NCBI RefSeq assembly: GCF_003337565.1
Contig: NZ_QPJL01000013.1
Location: forward strand, 38,662 to 102,661
Source of the DNA: Paracoccus lutimaris
GTDB lineage: Bacteria; Pseudomonadota; Alphaproteobacteria; Rhodobacterales; Rhodobacteraceae
Direction: 5' to 3'
DNA: 64,000 nucleotides
The position numbers and the translations under genes are program-made. Below the pieces are notes generated by a model that worked only from the letters and a program-made list of their open reading frames with translations, was not told the origin of the DNA and did not search any database. Each line of letters starts with the position of its first letter. Position 1 is the stretch's first letter. This document shows, one piece after another, positions 36,575 to 46,419 of the stretch.

Positions 36575-36729
36575 CGTGAACCTCTCCGTCTGGACCGCAG
36601 GTTAGCGGCATCGGCCAATCCTGTCGATGCGCCGCAAAGGGCTTTTGCGGCATTCGCGCCAGTGTTGCCGAATTTCGCAGACGCGGCGCTTTCGCCGCTG
36701 ATGCGGCTGCCCTAGTTAGGACGGGACTG

Positions 36730-37608
36730 GTGATGACAAGGGCGATACGGATGGACTGGGACCCCGAAGGCAAACCCCGCAAGCCCGACATTCTGGGCAT
36801 CGGCGCGCAGAAGGCGGGCACGACCTGGATGTCGCAGATGCTGGGCCAGCACCCCGACATCTGGACCCCGCCCTTCAAGGAGGCGCAGTTCTTCAATCAC
36901 CGCTATATCGAAGAGCATCGCAAATGGCTGCCCTGGCACTTCCGCCGTGGCCGGATCAACATCCAGAAACGCTGGGATGCGCGCGGGCAGGAGATGCCCA
37001 AGGAAATGCAGCGCTATCTTGACCGCATCGCGCGCGAGCCGATGTTCACGAACCACTGGTACAAGCTGGTTTTCGCCCCCGCGCCCGCCCATGCCAAGGC
37101 CATGGACGTGACGCCTGAATATTCGACCCTGCCCGCCGAAGGGGTCGAGTTCGTGGCGAAATTCCTGCCGCAGGCCAAGTTCATCTATATCATCCGCCAT
37201 CCGGTCGATCGCGCGATTTCGCAGCTCAAGATGAATCTCATGCGCGCCCGCCGCCGTCCCCAGACCGTCGAGGACTGGCTGAATGAGGTCGAGGACCCGG
37301 TGCTGATGGATCGCGGCGACTATCTCAGCTATGTGCCGCGCTGGAATGCGTGTTTCGGGCCGGACCGGCTGCTTTACCTGCCCTTCGGCATGATCGCGCA
37401 TGATCCTTTGGGCTTTCTGCGCCGGATCGAGGGCTTTCTTGACCTCAAGCCCTTCGATTATCGCGATGTCGGGCGCAAGGTGTTTGCATCCGACGCGGCG
37501 CTGACCGTTCCCGACAAGGCGCGAGCCCGGCTGCGCGAGAAGCTTGAGCCGCAGTTCGGATTTCTTGACCGGACCTTCGGCCCGGAATTCGTCGGCCAGC
37601 TTCGCTGA
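36730..37608 (+). CDS. Sulfotransferase family protein
   Basis: The 292-residue protein transfers sulfate from PAPS to an acceptor. The 5'-phosphosulfate loop is [15 protein letters not shown] near residue 25, and the 3'-phosphate motif is [15 protein letters not shown] near 155. [10 protein letters not shown] and the C-terminal FGPEF follow. In bacteria such enzymes sulfate surface glycans or lipids; the acceptor is unknown. GTG 36730 sits eight bases after AGGA, and ATG 36733 is also possible. The next genes are ettA and a GT-D-like protein. Confidence 0.85.
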   Translation: MMTRAIRMDWDPEGKPRKPDILGIGAQKAGTTWMSQMLGQHPDIWTPPFKEAQFFNHRYIEEHRKWLPWHFRRGRINIQKRWDARGQEMPKEMQRYLDRIAREPMFTNHWYKLVFAPAPAHAKAMDVTPEYSTLPAEGVEFVAKFLPQAKFIYIIRHPVDRAISQLKMNLMRARRRPQTVEDWLNEVEDPVLMDRGDYLSYVPRWNACFGPDRLLYLPFGMIAHDPLGFLRRIEGFLDLKPFDYRDVGRKVFASDAALTVPDKARARLREKLEPQFGFLDRTFGPEFVGQLR

Positions 37609-37678
37609 GCCTTTTCCTTTTGCCGCCGCTCGACTACATATCCGCGACAATCACGGATTCAGCAGACGGGGAAAGATC

Positions 37679-39334
37679 ATGGCCTCCTACCAGTATGTCT
37701 ATCACATGGACGGGGTGTCCAAGACCTATCCCGGCGGCAAGAAGACCTTTGAAAATATCCGCCTGAACTTCCTGCCCGGCGTCAAGATCGGCGTCGTGGG
37801 GGTGAACGGCGCCGGTAAATCGACGCTGCTGCGCATCATGGCCGGTATCGACAAGGATTTTACCGGTGAAGCCTGGGCCGCCAAGGGCGCGACCGTGGGC
37901 TATCTGCCGCAGGAACCGCATCTGGATCCGGCGCTGAACGTGCGTGAAAACGTCATGCTGGGCGTCGCCGCGAAAAAGGCCAAGCTGGACCGCTATAACG
38001 AGCTGGCGATGAACTACTCGGACGAAACCGCCGAGGAAATGGCCAAGCTGCAAGACGAAATCGACGCGGAAAACCTGTGGGATCTGGACAGCCAGATCGA
38101 CGTCGCGATGGAGGCCCTGCGCTGCCCGCCCGACGATGCCGATGTCGAATCGCTGTCGGGTGGTGAACGCCGCCGGGTGGCGCTGTGTAAGCTTTTGCTG
38201 GAAGCGCCCGACATGCTGCTTCTGGACGAACCGACCAACCACCTTGACGCCGAAACCATCGCCTGGCTGCAAAAGCACCTGATCGAATATCCCGGCACCA
38301 TCCTGATCGTCACCCACGACCGCTACTTCCTTGACGACATCACCGGCTGGATTCTGGAACTGGATCGCGGTCGCGGCATCCCTTACGAAGGCAATTACTC
38401 GGCCTGGCTGGAACAAAAGGCCAAGCGGCTGGAACAGGAAGCGCGCGAAGACAAGGCCAAGCAAAAGACCCTTGAGCGCGAGCTGGAATGGATCCGCGCC
38501 GGTGCAAAGGCCCGTCAGGCCAAGCAAAAGGCCCGGATCAACGCCTATAACGAACTGGCCGGCCAGTCCGAGCGTGAAAAACTGTCCAATGCCCAGATCA
38601 TCATCCCCAATGGCGAACGTCTGGGCAACAAGGTGATCGAGGTCGAGGGCCTGAAAAAGGCCATGGGCGACAAGCTTCTGATCGAGGACCTGACCTTCTC
38701 GCTGCCGCCGGGCGGCATTGTCGGCGTGATCGGCCCGAACGGCGCCGGCAAGTCGACGCTGTTTCGCATGCTGACCGGCAATGAGGCCCCCGATGCCGGT
38801 GCCATCACCTTTGGCGATACGGTCAAGCTGAGCTATGTCGATCAGTCGCGCGATGCGCTGGATGCCAACAAGACCGTGTGGGAGGAAATCTCGGGCGGGG
38901 CAGAGCAGATCGTTCTGGGCGACGCGACGATGAACAGCCGCGCCTATGCCTCCGCCTTCAACTTCAAGGGCGGCGACCAGCAGAAGAAAGTCGGCCTGCT
39001 GTCGGGCGGTGAACGCAACCGCGTCCACATGGCCAAGCTGTTGAAATCGGGCGGGAACGTCCTGCTGCTGGACGAACCGACCAACGATCTGGACGTCGAA
39101 ACCCTGCAGGCGCTGGAGGCCGCGCTTGAGGATTTCGCCGGTTGCGCGGTCATCATCAGCCACGACCGTTTCTTCCTTGACCGGCTTTGTACGCATATCC
39201 TCGCCTTCGAGGGCGACGCCCGTGTCGAATGGTTCGAAGGCAATTTCGAGGATTACGAGGCCGACAAGGTCCGCCGCCTCGGCCCGGATTCGATCGAGCC
39301 CAAGCGGGTGAAATACAAGAAGTTCACCCGTTAA
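37679..39334 (+). CDS. ettA: Energy-dependent translational throttle protein
   Basis: EttA is an ABC-F protein that binds the ribosomal E site and gates entry into elongation according to the ATP/ADP ratio. The 551-residue protein has two ABC domains, with Walker [10 protein letters not shown] near residue 40 and GPNGAGKST near 353. The signatures are LSGGERRR and LSGGERNR. The inter-domain linker (about 240-310) contains the arm text [17 protein letters not shown]. Both Walker B glutamates ([22 protein letters not shown]) are present. GGGGAAAG precedes ATG 37679. Confidence 0.95.
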   Translation: MASYQYVYHMDGVSKTYPGGKKTFENIRLNFLPGVKIGVVGVNGAGKSTLLRIMAGIDKDFTGEAWAAKGATVGYLPQEPHLDPALNVRENVMLGVAAKKAKLDRYNELAMNYSDETAEEMAKLQDEIDAENLWDLDSQIDVAMEALRCPPDDADVESLSGGERRRVALCKLLLEAPDMLLLDEPTNHLDAETIAWLQKHLIEYPGTILIVTHDRYFLDDITGWILELDRGRGIPYEGNYSAWLEQKAKRLEQEAREDKAKQKTLERELEWIRAGAKARQAKQKARINAYNELAGQSEREKLSNAQIIIPNGERLGNKVIEVEGLKKAMGDKLLIEDLTFSLPPGGIVGVIGPNGAGKSTLFRMLTGNEAPDAGAITFGDTVKLSYVDQSRDALDANKTVWEEISGGAEQIVLGDATMNSRAYASAFNFKGGDQQKKVGLLSGGERNRVHMAKLLKSGGNVLLLDEPTNDLDVETLQALEAALEDFAGCAVIISHDRFFLDRLCTHILAFEGDARVEWFEGNFEDYEADKVRRLGPDSIEPKRVKYKKFTR

Positions 39335-39338
39335 TCCG

Positions 39339-40319
39339 ATGTGGCCATGGCGCAGACCGCCTGAGGATGCCCAGGCCGCGCTGCCGTCCGGCGATGCCTT
39401 GCTGGACGGTGGCGCCGTGGCCCGCCTGCTTGCCCGCGCGATCAGCCGCGGCGAGGGGGCCAGTCTGCTGCGATTTGGCGATACCGGCGGGCGCATCCTG
39501 GCGCGGCCAAGGCCGGACACGCCGGCATGGGCCTATCTTCAGGCCTTTCTGGGGCGCGACATCACGCCCGATCAGGTGGAATGGCTGGGCCAGCGTATCG
39601 AGGATGCGGCGATGAAAGCCGATATCGTCGGCCTGCGCAGCGACCTTCTGGGACCGCCATTGCCAGATGACGTTCTGTCGCTGCCCGATGACCAGATCGT
39701 GCCGCGTCTGATCAGCCTTTACCCGATCCGCAATTACGAGCGGGGCGCGCTGAACCCCGATGATGCCCGCCGTCTGGCCGAGACCCGCCTTGCGATGCAG
39801 CGCTTTCGCTTCAACAAACACGCGGCGCTGACGAATGCCTGGGCGCATGTCGATCTGGCGGAAAACGGCTTCATCGCGGCGCTGCTGAAAGAGTCGCGCT
39901 CGGTCGCGCTGATCACCTCGTCCACCCGCAAGGGCGTGGTCACCCGGCTGAACCAGAAGATGAACGGGCGTCTGCGCTATTACGAATGCCCGGCCTATCC
40001 GAACCGTGAGCGCCTTTGCGGCGGCGATCACGGCTTTATCTGGGACCGGTGGCGGCTGCTGCTGGACAAGGTCGCCCCCGCCTATCCGGGCGAGCCCCTG
40101 CTGATCAGCGCCGGGATCTGGACCAAGCCGATTGCCATTTCCAGCGCGCAGCGCGGCAGCGTGGCGCTGGATTTCGGCTCGGTGCTGGACTATTTCGACG
40201 ATGCCGCGACCCGGCCCGCTGTTCTGGCCGACCGCTATGGCGATGCGAAGGCGGTTCCAAGGGAACTGACGCTGGACGGCCAGTTTTCCCGCGGCGAAAC
40301 GCTGGCCGATTTCACCTGA
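39339..40319 (+). CDS. GT-D fold-like protein, putative glycosyltransferase
   Basis: The 326-residue protein starts four bases after the ettA stop. It contains SLLRFGDTGGRIL near residue 42, like the RFGDGE motif of GT-D fold glycosyltransferases. The later LLISAGIWTKPIAI and VALDFGSVLDYF resemble the terminal strands of that fold. The assignment is from pattern memory and not certain. No membrane segment is visible. It shares the neighbourhood of a sulfotransferase, so surface-glycan modification is a reasonable inference. Expression may depend on read-through from ettA, since no ribosome-binding site is obvious. Confidence 0.6.
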   Translation: MWPWRRPPEDAQAALPSGDALLDGGAVARLLARAISRGEGASLLRFGDTGGRILARPRPDTPAWAYLQAFLGRDITPDQVEWLGQRIEDAAMKADIVGLRSDLLGPPLPDDVLSLPDDQIVPRLISLYPIRNYERGALNPDDARRLAETRLAMQRFRFNKHAALTNAWAHVDLAENGFIAALLKESRSVALITSSTRKGVVTRLNQKMNGRLRYYECPAYPNRERLCGGDHGFIWDRWRLLLDKVAPAYPGEPLLISAGIWTKPIAISSAQRGSVALDFGSVLDYFDDAATRPAVLADRYGDAKAVPRELTLDGQFSRGETLADFT

Positions 40320-40436
40320 AAGGCCGCGAGGCGGATCCCGCCGCGACCTTCCTTGCCTTGCAGGCATGGCTGGACTGCGCCTGCCGGGCCGTTAAACTTG
40401 GTCCTCGGGATGAAACAGCACCAAATGGACGCCGCC

Positions 40437-41213
40437 ATGACCAGCAAGACCGTCTTGATCACCGGGGCAGGCTCGGGCTTTGGGCGCGGGGTCGCGCTGG
40501 GGCTGGCGCGGGCCGGCCACAAGGTCATTGCCGCCTGTCATATCTGGCCGCAGGTGACCGATCTGCGCGCCGAGGCTGCGCGCGACGGGCTGGAACTGCG
40601 GGTCATCAAGCTGGACGTGCTGTCTGAGATCGACCGCAGCCACGCGCTGGCGCTGGATTTCGACGTGCTCTTCAACAATGCCGGGATCATGGAATCCGGT
40701 CCCGTCGCCGAATTGCCGCCCGAGATCGTCCGCCGCATCTTTGACACCAATGTCTTTGCCGCGCTGGAAATGGCGCAGGGCGCGGCGAAAAAATTCATCA
40801 GGGCGGGTGGCGGGCGGATTGTCTGGACATCTTCGGTCGCCGGGCTGGTCAAGGTGCCCTGGGACGGCGCCTATTCGGCCAGCAAATACGCGGTCGAGGG
40901 CTTCTGCGCCGCCCTGCGCGAGGAACTGGCCCCTTACGGCGTTCAGGTCTGCACGGTCAATCCCGGCGCCTATCGCACCGGCTTCAACGATACCGGCATG
41001 GAATCGCAGGACCAGTGGTGGGGGCAGGGCGAACGGGTCATGGCGCATTGGCCCGTGCGCGAACTGACCCGGCAGGCCGATCCCGCCGAGATGATCACCG
41101 CCATGATCGGGGTCATCACCGCCGAACATCCGCCCTATCGCACCGTCCTGCCCAAGGCGGCCGAGGACATGGCCCGGCGCGAGCAGGCCGAGGAATGGGA
41201 TAAGCGCCTGTGA
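40437..41213 (+). CDS. Short-chain dehydrogenase/reductase
   Basis: The 258-residue SDR has the cofactor loop TGAGSGFGRG near residue 9, NNAGIMESG and the catalytic Ser and Tyr-x3-Lys in SSVAGLVKVPWDGAYSASK. The substrate is unknown. In-frame ATGs at 40410 and 40425 are also possible, since no start has a convincing ribosome-binding site; 40437 matches the usual short SDR N-terminus. The downstream ABM gene overlaps its stop (GTGA), so both act together. Confidence 0.88.
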   Translation: MTSKTVLITGAGSGFGRGVALGLARAGHKVIAACHIWPQVTDLRAEAARDGLELRVIKLDVLSEIDRSHALALDFDVLFNNAGIMESGPVAELPPEIVRRIFDTNVFAALEMAQGAAKKFIRAGGGRIVWTSSVAGLVKVPWDGAYSASKYAVEGFCAALREELAPYGVQVCTVNPGAYRTGFNDTGMESQDQWWGQGERVMAHWPVRELTRQADPAEMITAMIGVITAEHPPYRTVLPKAAEDMARREQAEEWDKRL

Positions 41214-41488
41214 TCTGGGTCACCGCCCGTTTCCGCGCCCGCTCCGGTCAGGCCGAGGCGCTGGTCGCCCTGCTGCGCGATCTGGCCGGGCACAGCCGGA
41301 CCGAGCCGGGCTGCGTCGAATACGGCTATTACCAAAGCGGCGACGAGTTCACCTCGATCGAGGTCTGGGACAGCCCCGAGGCCGAGCGCGCCCATGACAA
41401 CACCGATTTTCTGGCGGGGATCCTGCCCCGGATCCTGCCGCTTCTGGACGGGCGCCCGCAGGTCACGCGCTGGTCGCGCATCGCCTGA
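41210..41488 (+). CDS. Antibiotic biosynthesis monooxygenase (ABM) domain protein
   Basis: This 92-residue protein is a dimeric alpha-beta barrel of the ABM/YgiN type. It has VTARFRARSGQAEALVALLRDL and the family turn SRTEPGCVEYGYYQS, then FTSIEVWDSPEAERAH. Members are cofactor-less monooxygenases or heme/quinone-related enzymes; the substrate is unknown. The GTG start overlaps the SDR stop. Three bases separate it from the end of the convergent regulator gene. Confidence 0.85.
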   Translation: MIWVTARFRARSGQAEALVALLRDLAGHSRTEPGCVEYGYYQSGDEFTSIEVWDSPEAERAHDNTDFLAGILPRILPLLDGRPQVTRWSRIA

Positions 41489-41491
41489 AGC

Positions 41492-42520
41492 TTAGGCTAG
41501 GTTCTCGACGCCCTGGCTTTGCTGGCGCCACAGGTCGGGGGTGATCCCCTCGCTTTCGCGAAAGACCCGGATCAGATGCGAGGCGTCGCAAAAGCCGGTT
41601 TCCTCGGCGATGCGCGTCACCGTGCGGTCCGAGCGGGTCAGCAGCATCCGCGCCTGCGCCAGACGGATGCGGATCGAGGCATCTGCCGGCGGGATGCCCA
41701 GATCGGCGTTGAAGTGACGCTCCAGCTTGCGCCGGCCGACGCCCAGATCGCGGGCGATGCGGGCAATCGGCAGCGGCGCTTGCAGGTTCTGCTGCATCGC
41801 CAGCAGGGCGCGGCGCACCAGCGGGTCGCGTGCATTCAGCTCCAGCGGCAGGCCGGGCTGGGGGCGGTCGCCCTGCATCGGCTCGTCGATCATCAGGATC
41901 GACAGGCTCTTGCGCGCGACGGCACCGCCGATATGGCGGTCGACCAGAAAGGCCGCCAGATGCGCGGCGCTGACGCCGCCCGAACAACTGAGCCGGTCGC
42001 GATCGACGACAAAGATCTGGTCCGAGACCGGGCGCATCTTTTCAAATTCGGCCAGAAAATCCTGATGGTGGAACCAACTGACGCAGCAGCGATAGTCGTC
42101 CATCAGCCCCAGCCGCGCCAGCGCGAATACCCCGGTGCACAGCCCGCCCAGAGGCACGCGCGCCTGCGCCGCGCGGCGCAAAAATGTCGCATGTTCCGAA
42201 GAGAGGCCCGGCCCCCCCTCGATCAGCCCGCCGACCACGAAGATATAGTCAAAGCGCGCCGGGTCGCCCAGCCGCTCGTCCGGCTCGATCCTTGCGCAGC
42301 ACGAGGCCTGAACCGGTGCCATGTCGGTCGACAGCACCTTCCAGCGGCAACGGATCGGGCGCGAGCCATCGCCGTCATCTGCCGCCAGCCGCAGCACGTC
42401 GACAAAGGTCGCAAAGGCCGACAGCGTGAAGCGCGGGGCCAGCAGAAAGCCGATGCGCAGCCGGGGCTGGCTCTGGTCGGGTGGGGGGGATGTGTCCGGC
42501 ATGCGTCGCGAATCGCCCAT
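41492..42520 (-). CDS. GlxA-type transcriptional regulator (DJ-1/PfpI domain plus AraC HTH)
   Basis: The 342-residue protein has an N-terminal class I glutamine amidotransferase-like domain (about 20-200) with VVGGLIEGG and GLCTGVFALARLGLMDDYRC. A C-terminal AraC DNA-binding domain (about 240-330) follows, with IARDLGVGRRKLERHF and TGFCDASHLIRVFRE. This architecture is that of GlxA, GbdR and CdhR, which control catabolism of quaternary amines and related compounds. The effector is unknown. A start at 42502 is an alternative. It lies 51 bases downstream of the AI-2E gene on the same strand. Confidence 0.9.
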   Translation of the reverse strand: MGDSRRMPDTSPPPDQSQPRLRIGFLLAPRFTLSAFATFVDVLRLAADDGDGSRPIRCRWKVLSTDMAPVQASCCARIEPDERLGDPARFDYIFVVGGLIEGGPGLSSEHATFLRRAAQARVPLGGLCTGVFALARLGLMDDYRCCVSWFHHQDFLAEFEKMRPVSDQIFVVDRDRLSCSGGVSAAHLAAFLVDRHIGGAVARKSLSILMIDEPMQGDRPQPGLPLELNARDPLVRRALLAMQQNLQAPLPIARIARDLGVGRRKLERHFNADLGIPPADASIRIRLAQARMLLTRSDRTVTRIAEETGFCDASHLIRVFRESEGITPDLWRQQSQGVENLA

Positions 42521-42571
42521 TGGCTATGTCGCGATCATGCCATGTTTGCGCCACTTATCCAGTGAATCGTA

Positions 42572-43843
42572 TCAGGCCCTGCCGGCCGCCTGATCGGGGG
42601 CCTCGTCCTCGTCGTCATCCTCAAGCGCGGGGGGCGCCTCGCCGGCCAGGAAGTTGCCGAACTTGTTCAGACCGGGAATATGCTCGGCCAGCACGCGGAT
42701 CACCACAAGGACCGGCACGGCGACGATCATGCCCAGAACCGACCACAGCCATGCCCAAAGCGCGACGGTCAGGAACACCACCACCGTATTGAGCTGCAAC
42801 CGGCGCGAGACGAAGAACGGCGTGATCAGCTGCCCCTCCAGCGACGTCAGCGCCAGATAGGTCAGCCCGACCATCAGCGGCGTGAACAGATCGTCATAGA
42901 CGAAAAGCGCGATCAGCGCCGCGATGATGACCCCGGTGACCGAGCCCAGATAGGGCACATAGTTCAAAAGAAAGGCCATCAGCCCGAACAGGAACGGGCT
43001 GGGCATGCCCCAGACCCACATCGCCAGACCGACCGTGACGCCCAGACAGGCATTGATCAGGGTGATGGCGCCCAGATAGGTGCCAAGACTGTCCTCGATC
43101 TCGCGCAGGGCCATATAGGCGGCGCGCTTTTCGCGCATCGTGTCAAAGCTTTGCACGATTTTCAGATAGATCAGGTCGCCCGAGGAAATCAGGAAGAACA
43201 GCAAGAACAGCGTGAAGATGATCTGGCCGACAAAGGCCGGGCCAAGGTTCAGCACACTGGCCAGGGTCGAGGTCTCGGGCGTGGTCTGGACCTGAACCTC
43301 GATCTTCTGGTCCGGCTGGGCGGGCTGGCCCGGAGAGGCGGGGCTGCTCAGCGTGCCGGTCAGCGTGGCATCGGGGGCCAGCGTGCCGGGCGGGGCCTCG
43401 GGGCTGTCGCCGCCGCCGGTGATCTCATCGAGCTTTTCGGCGGCGCGTTCGATGCCGCGGAAGTTCTGGCGAATCTCGGTCAGGCGCTGTTCCAGCCGGG
43501 TCGAGATCTGGGGGGCGTTCTCGATCAGCCGGTTCACCGGGCCCGAGACCAGAAACCCGATCACCACCACCGACACGACCAGCCCCAGCGAGACGATGGC
43601 GGCGGTGACGGTGGCACTGACGCCCAGCCGCTCCATCAGCCGGCGAAAGGGGATGAAGACAAAGAACAGAAGGATCGCCAGCGTCACCGGCATCAGAAAG
43701 TTGCGGGCCTGCGCGAAAAACCCGAAGAGCAGGATCAGGAAAATGCCGATCACCGCCCAGTTGGCGACGGTGCCGACGCTGGGCCGGGCCGCGCCGTCCG
43801 AGCTTGGGAACATATGCGGGCGGCGGTTTTCGTCAGGCGTCAT
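42572..43843 (-). CDS. AI-2E family transporter
   Basis: The 423-residue membrane protein has the AI-2E (PerM/TqsA) layout: helices at about 28-110, a soluble region (about 115-200) with an unusual Gly/Pro/Ser insertion, and four to five C-terminal helices with FLLFFLISSGDL, LNYVPYLGSV and GMIVAVPVLVVI. The last 25 residues are very acidic. Substrates in this family vary (quorum signal export, ions). AGGAGG precedes ATG 43843. Confidence 0.9.
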   Translation of the reverse strand: MTPDENRRPHMFPSSDGAARPSVGTVANWAVIGIFLILLFGFFAQARNFLMPVTLAILLFFVFIPFRRLMERLGVSATVTAAIVSLGLVVSVVVIGFLVSGPVNRLIENAPQISTRLEQRLTEIRQNFRGIERAAEKLDEITGGGDSPEAPPGTLAPDATLTGTLSSPASPGQPAQPDQKIEVQVQTTPETSTLASVLNLGPAFVGQIIFTLFLLFFLISSGDLIYLKIVQSFDTMREKRAAYMALREIEDSLGTYLGAITLINACLGVTVGLAMWVWGMPSPFLFGLMAFLLNYVPYLGSVTGVIIAALIALFVYDDLFTPLMVGLTYLALTSLEGQLITPFFVSRRLQLNTVVVFLTVALWAWLWSVLGMIVAVPVLVVIRVLAEHIPGLNKFGNFLAGEAPPALEDDDEDEAPDQAAGRA

Positions 43844-43883
43844 GCACCGTTTCCTCCTGTTCGCAGGTTGGAAACGACAAGGC

Positions 43884-43907
43884 CCGCGCCGAGGTTCCCC
43901 GGCGCGG
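43884..43907 (-). terminator. Hairpin after the carboxyspermidine dehydrogenase gene
   Basis: CCGCGCCG (43884-43891) pairs with CGGCGCGG (43900-43907) around eight bases. On the minus strand the stem is followed by a weakly U-rich stretch (GCCTTGTCGTTT). It probably ends the polyamine operon transcript. Confidence 0.45.
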
Positions 43908-43931
43908 ACCTGTCGATTGGGTCAGGTCGGA

Positions 43932-45155
43932 TCAGATCGGGTGATCGCCAGTCGCGTCAATGACGCGGGTGGGCAGGCCCAGATCGCCCAGCAGTTCAAG
44001 GAAGGGGCGGGCGGGCAGGTCCTCGACATTGACCATCTTCCTGACGTCCCAGGTGCCGCGCGCGACCAGAATGGCGGCGGCGACCGGGGGCACGCCGGCG
44101 GTATAGCTGATGCCTTGGCTGCCGACCTCGTTCCAGGCGTCCTTGTGATCGGCGACGTTATAGATGAAGACCTCGCCCGGTTGGCCGTTCTGGGTGCCCT
44201 TGACCAGATCGCCGATGCAGGTCTTGCCCTCATAGTCGGGGGCAAGGCTGGCGGGATCGGGCAGCACGGCCTTGACCAGCTTCAGCGGCACCACCTCAAG
44301 CCCTTCGGCGGTTCTGACCGGCTGTTCCGACAGCAGGCCAAGGTTCTGAAGCACGGTGAAGACGTTGATGTAATGCTCGCCAAAGCCCATCCAGAAGCGC
44401 ACATCGGCGTCCTTGTAGCGGGCGGAAAGGCTGTGGACCTCGTCATGGCCGGACAGATAGGCGGTGCGCTTGCCGACGACGGGCAGGTCCCATTCGCGCC
44501 CGACCTCGAACATCTTGTTCGAGCGCCATTCGCCGCCCTGCCAGCTATAGACGGTGCCGGTGAATTCGCGGAAGTTGATTTCCGGGTCGAAATTGGTCGC
44601 GAACCAGCGGCCATGGCTGCCGGCGTTGATGTCGACGATGTCGATCGAGTCGATCTTGTCGAAATATTCATCCTCGGCCAGACGGGCATAGGCGTTGACC
44701 ACGCCGGGATCGAAGCCCGCGCCCAGAATGGCGGTGATGCCGGCTTTCGCGACGGCCTCGCGCCGTTTCCATTCGTAGTTTGCATACCACGGCGGGGTTT
44801 CGCAGACCTTGGCCGGGTCCTCGTGGATGGCGGTGTCCAGATAGGCGGCGCCGGCCTCGATGCAGCCATCCAGCACGGTCATGTTCACGAAGGACGAGCC
44901 GACGTTGATGACGATATGGGCGTCGATCCTGCGGATCAGCGCGGCCACGGCCTTGCTGTCCATCGCATCCAGCGGATGCGCGCTGAATTCGACCTGATGA
45001 CCCTTTTCACGAATGCTCGCGATGATCTTGTCCGCTTTGGCGACGGTTCGGCTGGCGATATGCAGCGTGCCGAATTCCTGCGCGTTTTGCGCCACCTTAT
45101 GCGCGACCACCTGGGCGACGCCACCGGCGCCGATGATGAGCACGTTCTTGGCCAA
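43932..45155 (-). CDS. Carboxynorspermidine/carboxyspermidine dehydrogenase (saccharopine dehydrogenase family)
   Basis: The 407-residue enzyme reductively condenses a diamine with aspartate semialdehyde to a carboxy-polyamine. The Rossmann motif IGAGGVAQVVAHK is at the N-terminus, with INVGSSFVNMTVLDGCIEAG and GAGFDPGVVNAYAR following, as in carboxyspermidine dehydrogenases. It follows nspC by 54 bases in the same operon, which fixes the pathway: putrescine to carboxyspermidine, then decarboxylation to spermidine, without S-adenosylmethionine decarboxylase. Confidence 0.92.
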   Translation of the reverse strand: MAKNVLIIGAGGVAQVVAHKVAQNAQEFGTLHIASRTVAKADKIIASIREKGHQVEFSAHPLDAMDSKAVAALIRRIDAHIVINVGSSFVNMTVLDGCIEAGAAYLDTAIHEDPAKVCETPPWYANYEWKRREAVAKAGITAILGAGFDPGVVNAYARLAEDEYFDKIDSIDIVDINAGSHGRWFATNFDPEINFREFTGTVYSWQGGEWRSNKMFEVGREWDLPVVGKRTAYLSGHDEVHSLSARYKDADVRFWMGFGEHYINVFTVLQNLGLLSEQPVRTAEGLEVVPLKLVKAVLPDPASLAPDYEGKTCIGDLVKGTQNGQPGEVFIYNVADHKDAWNEVGSQGISYTAGVPPVAAAILVARGTWDVRKMVNVEDLPARPFLELLGDLGLPTRVIDATGDHPI

Positions 45156-45209
45156 TTCAGTCTCCTTTTCAGGGCAGAGGAATGGGTTGGCTAGGTCTGA
45201 GGGAAGCCC

Positions 45210-46316
45210 TCAGGACAGGCTGGATTTGTAGTCGTCATAGGAAAACCGGCGGACCTCGCGGATCGTTCCGTCTTCCTCGCGCAGTGCGATGGCGGGCATG
45301 GCCACGCCGTTGAACCAGTTCTTCTTGACCATGGTATAGCCGGCGGCATCGGCAATGCTGATGCGGTCGCCGACCTTAAGGGGCTGCGGGAAGCGCCCCT
45401 CGCCAAAGATATCGCCCGCAAGGCAGGTCTTGCCGGCGATCTGATAGGCATGATCGCCCGATTGCGGCAGCTTGGCGGTTTCGCGATAGATCAGAAGATC
45501 CAGCATATGCGCCTCGATGCTTGAATCGACGATGGCCACGTCCTTGCCATTGTGGATCAGGTCCAGAACGGTGACCTCAAGCGAGGAGGATCTGGTGATG
45601 CTGGCCTCGCCCGGTTCCAGAAAGACCTGGACGCCGAATTTCTCCGAGAATGCCTTCAGGCGGTCGGCAAGGCGGTCCAGCGGATAGCCCTCGCCGGTGA
45701 AATGGATGCCGCCGCCAAGGCTGACCCAGTCCAGTTTGGCAAGGAAGCCGCCGAATTCGGCCTCGATCCGCGAAAGCTGGGCGTCGAACAGGTCGAAATC
45801 GCCGTTCTCGCAATTGTAGTGGATCATCACCCCGGAAATGCGGTCCAAGGCCGATTCCAGCCGCGGCAGGTCCCATTCGCCAAGGCGCGAGAAGGGGCGG
45901 GCCGGGTCGGCCAGATCAAAGCCGCTGGTCGAAAAACGCGGGTTCAGGCGCAGGCCCATGGCAATGCCGCGTTCCGCCGCCCTGGCGCCAAAGCGGTCCA
46001 GCTGGCCAAGGCTGTTGAAGATGATCTTGTCGGCGTAACCCAGCGCCTCGTCGATTTCATGATCCGCCCAAGCCACGGAATAGGCATGGGTTTCCTTGCC
46101 GAATTCCTCATGCCCCAGCCGCAGCTCGAACAGCGAGGACGAGGTGGTGCCGTCCATGAAGGGCCGCATGAAGTCAAAGGCCGACCATGTCGCAAAGCAT
46201 TTCAGCGCGAGCAGGCATTTCACGCCCGAGCGTTCGCGCAGATACTGGATGCGCTCCATGTTTACCCGCAGCTTCGCAAGGTCGATCAGGTAGTAAGGCG
46301 TCTGCAGATCGGACAT
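45210..46316 (-). CDS. nspC: Carboxynorspermidine/carboxyspermidine decarboxylase
   Basis: NspC is a PLP alanine-racemase-fold decarboxylase that makes spermidine or norspermidine. The 368-residue protein starts TPYYLIDLAKLRVNM, has the PLP lysine in LLALKCFATW near residue 39, then SLGGGIHF, FLEPGEA and the C-terminal AGYTMVKKNWFNG. It is the first gene of the polyamine operon. The 103 bases upstream hold no feature I recognise. Confidence 0.94.
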   Translation of the reverse strand: MSDLQTPYYLIDLAKLRVNMERIQYLRERSGVKCLLALKCFATWSAFDFMRPFMDGTTSSSLFELRLGHEEFGKETHAYSVAWADHEIDEALGYADKIIFNSLGQLDRFGARAAERGIAMGLRLNPRFSTSGFDLADPARPFSRLGEWDLPRLESALDRISGVMIHYNCENGDFDLFDAQLSRIEAEFGGFLAKLDWVSLGGGIHFTGEGYPLDRLADRLKAFSEKFGVQVFLEPGEASITRSSSLEVTVLDLIHNGKDVAIVDSSIEAHMLDLLIYRETAKLPQSGDHAYQIAGKTCLAGDIFGEGRFPQPLKVGDRISIADAAGYTMVKKNWFNGVAMPAIALREEDGTIREVRRFSYDDYKSSLS

Positions 46317-46419
46317 GGTGCGGGTCCCCCGGTGGCGAAACCGTTGAAGGTCAAAAGGAATGGCTCATTTAGGGCCACGCGGGCGGTTTCGCAAGGAAGG
46401 GTGACGCTTGCGTGACGGA

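Noticed and set aside
37634..39520. Long open frame of 628 codons on the minus strand across ettA
   Set aside because: It is antisense to a certain ABC-F gene, has no family motifs and is explained by high third-position GC in ettA.
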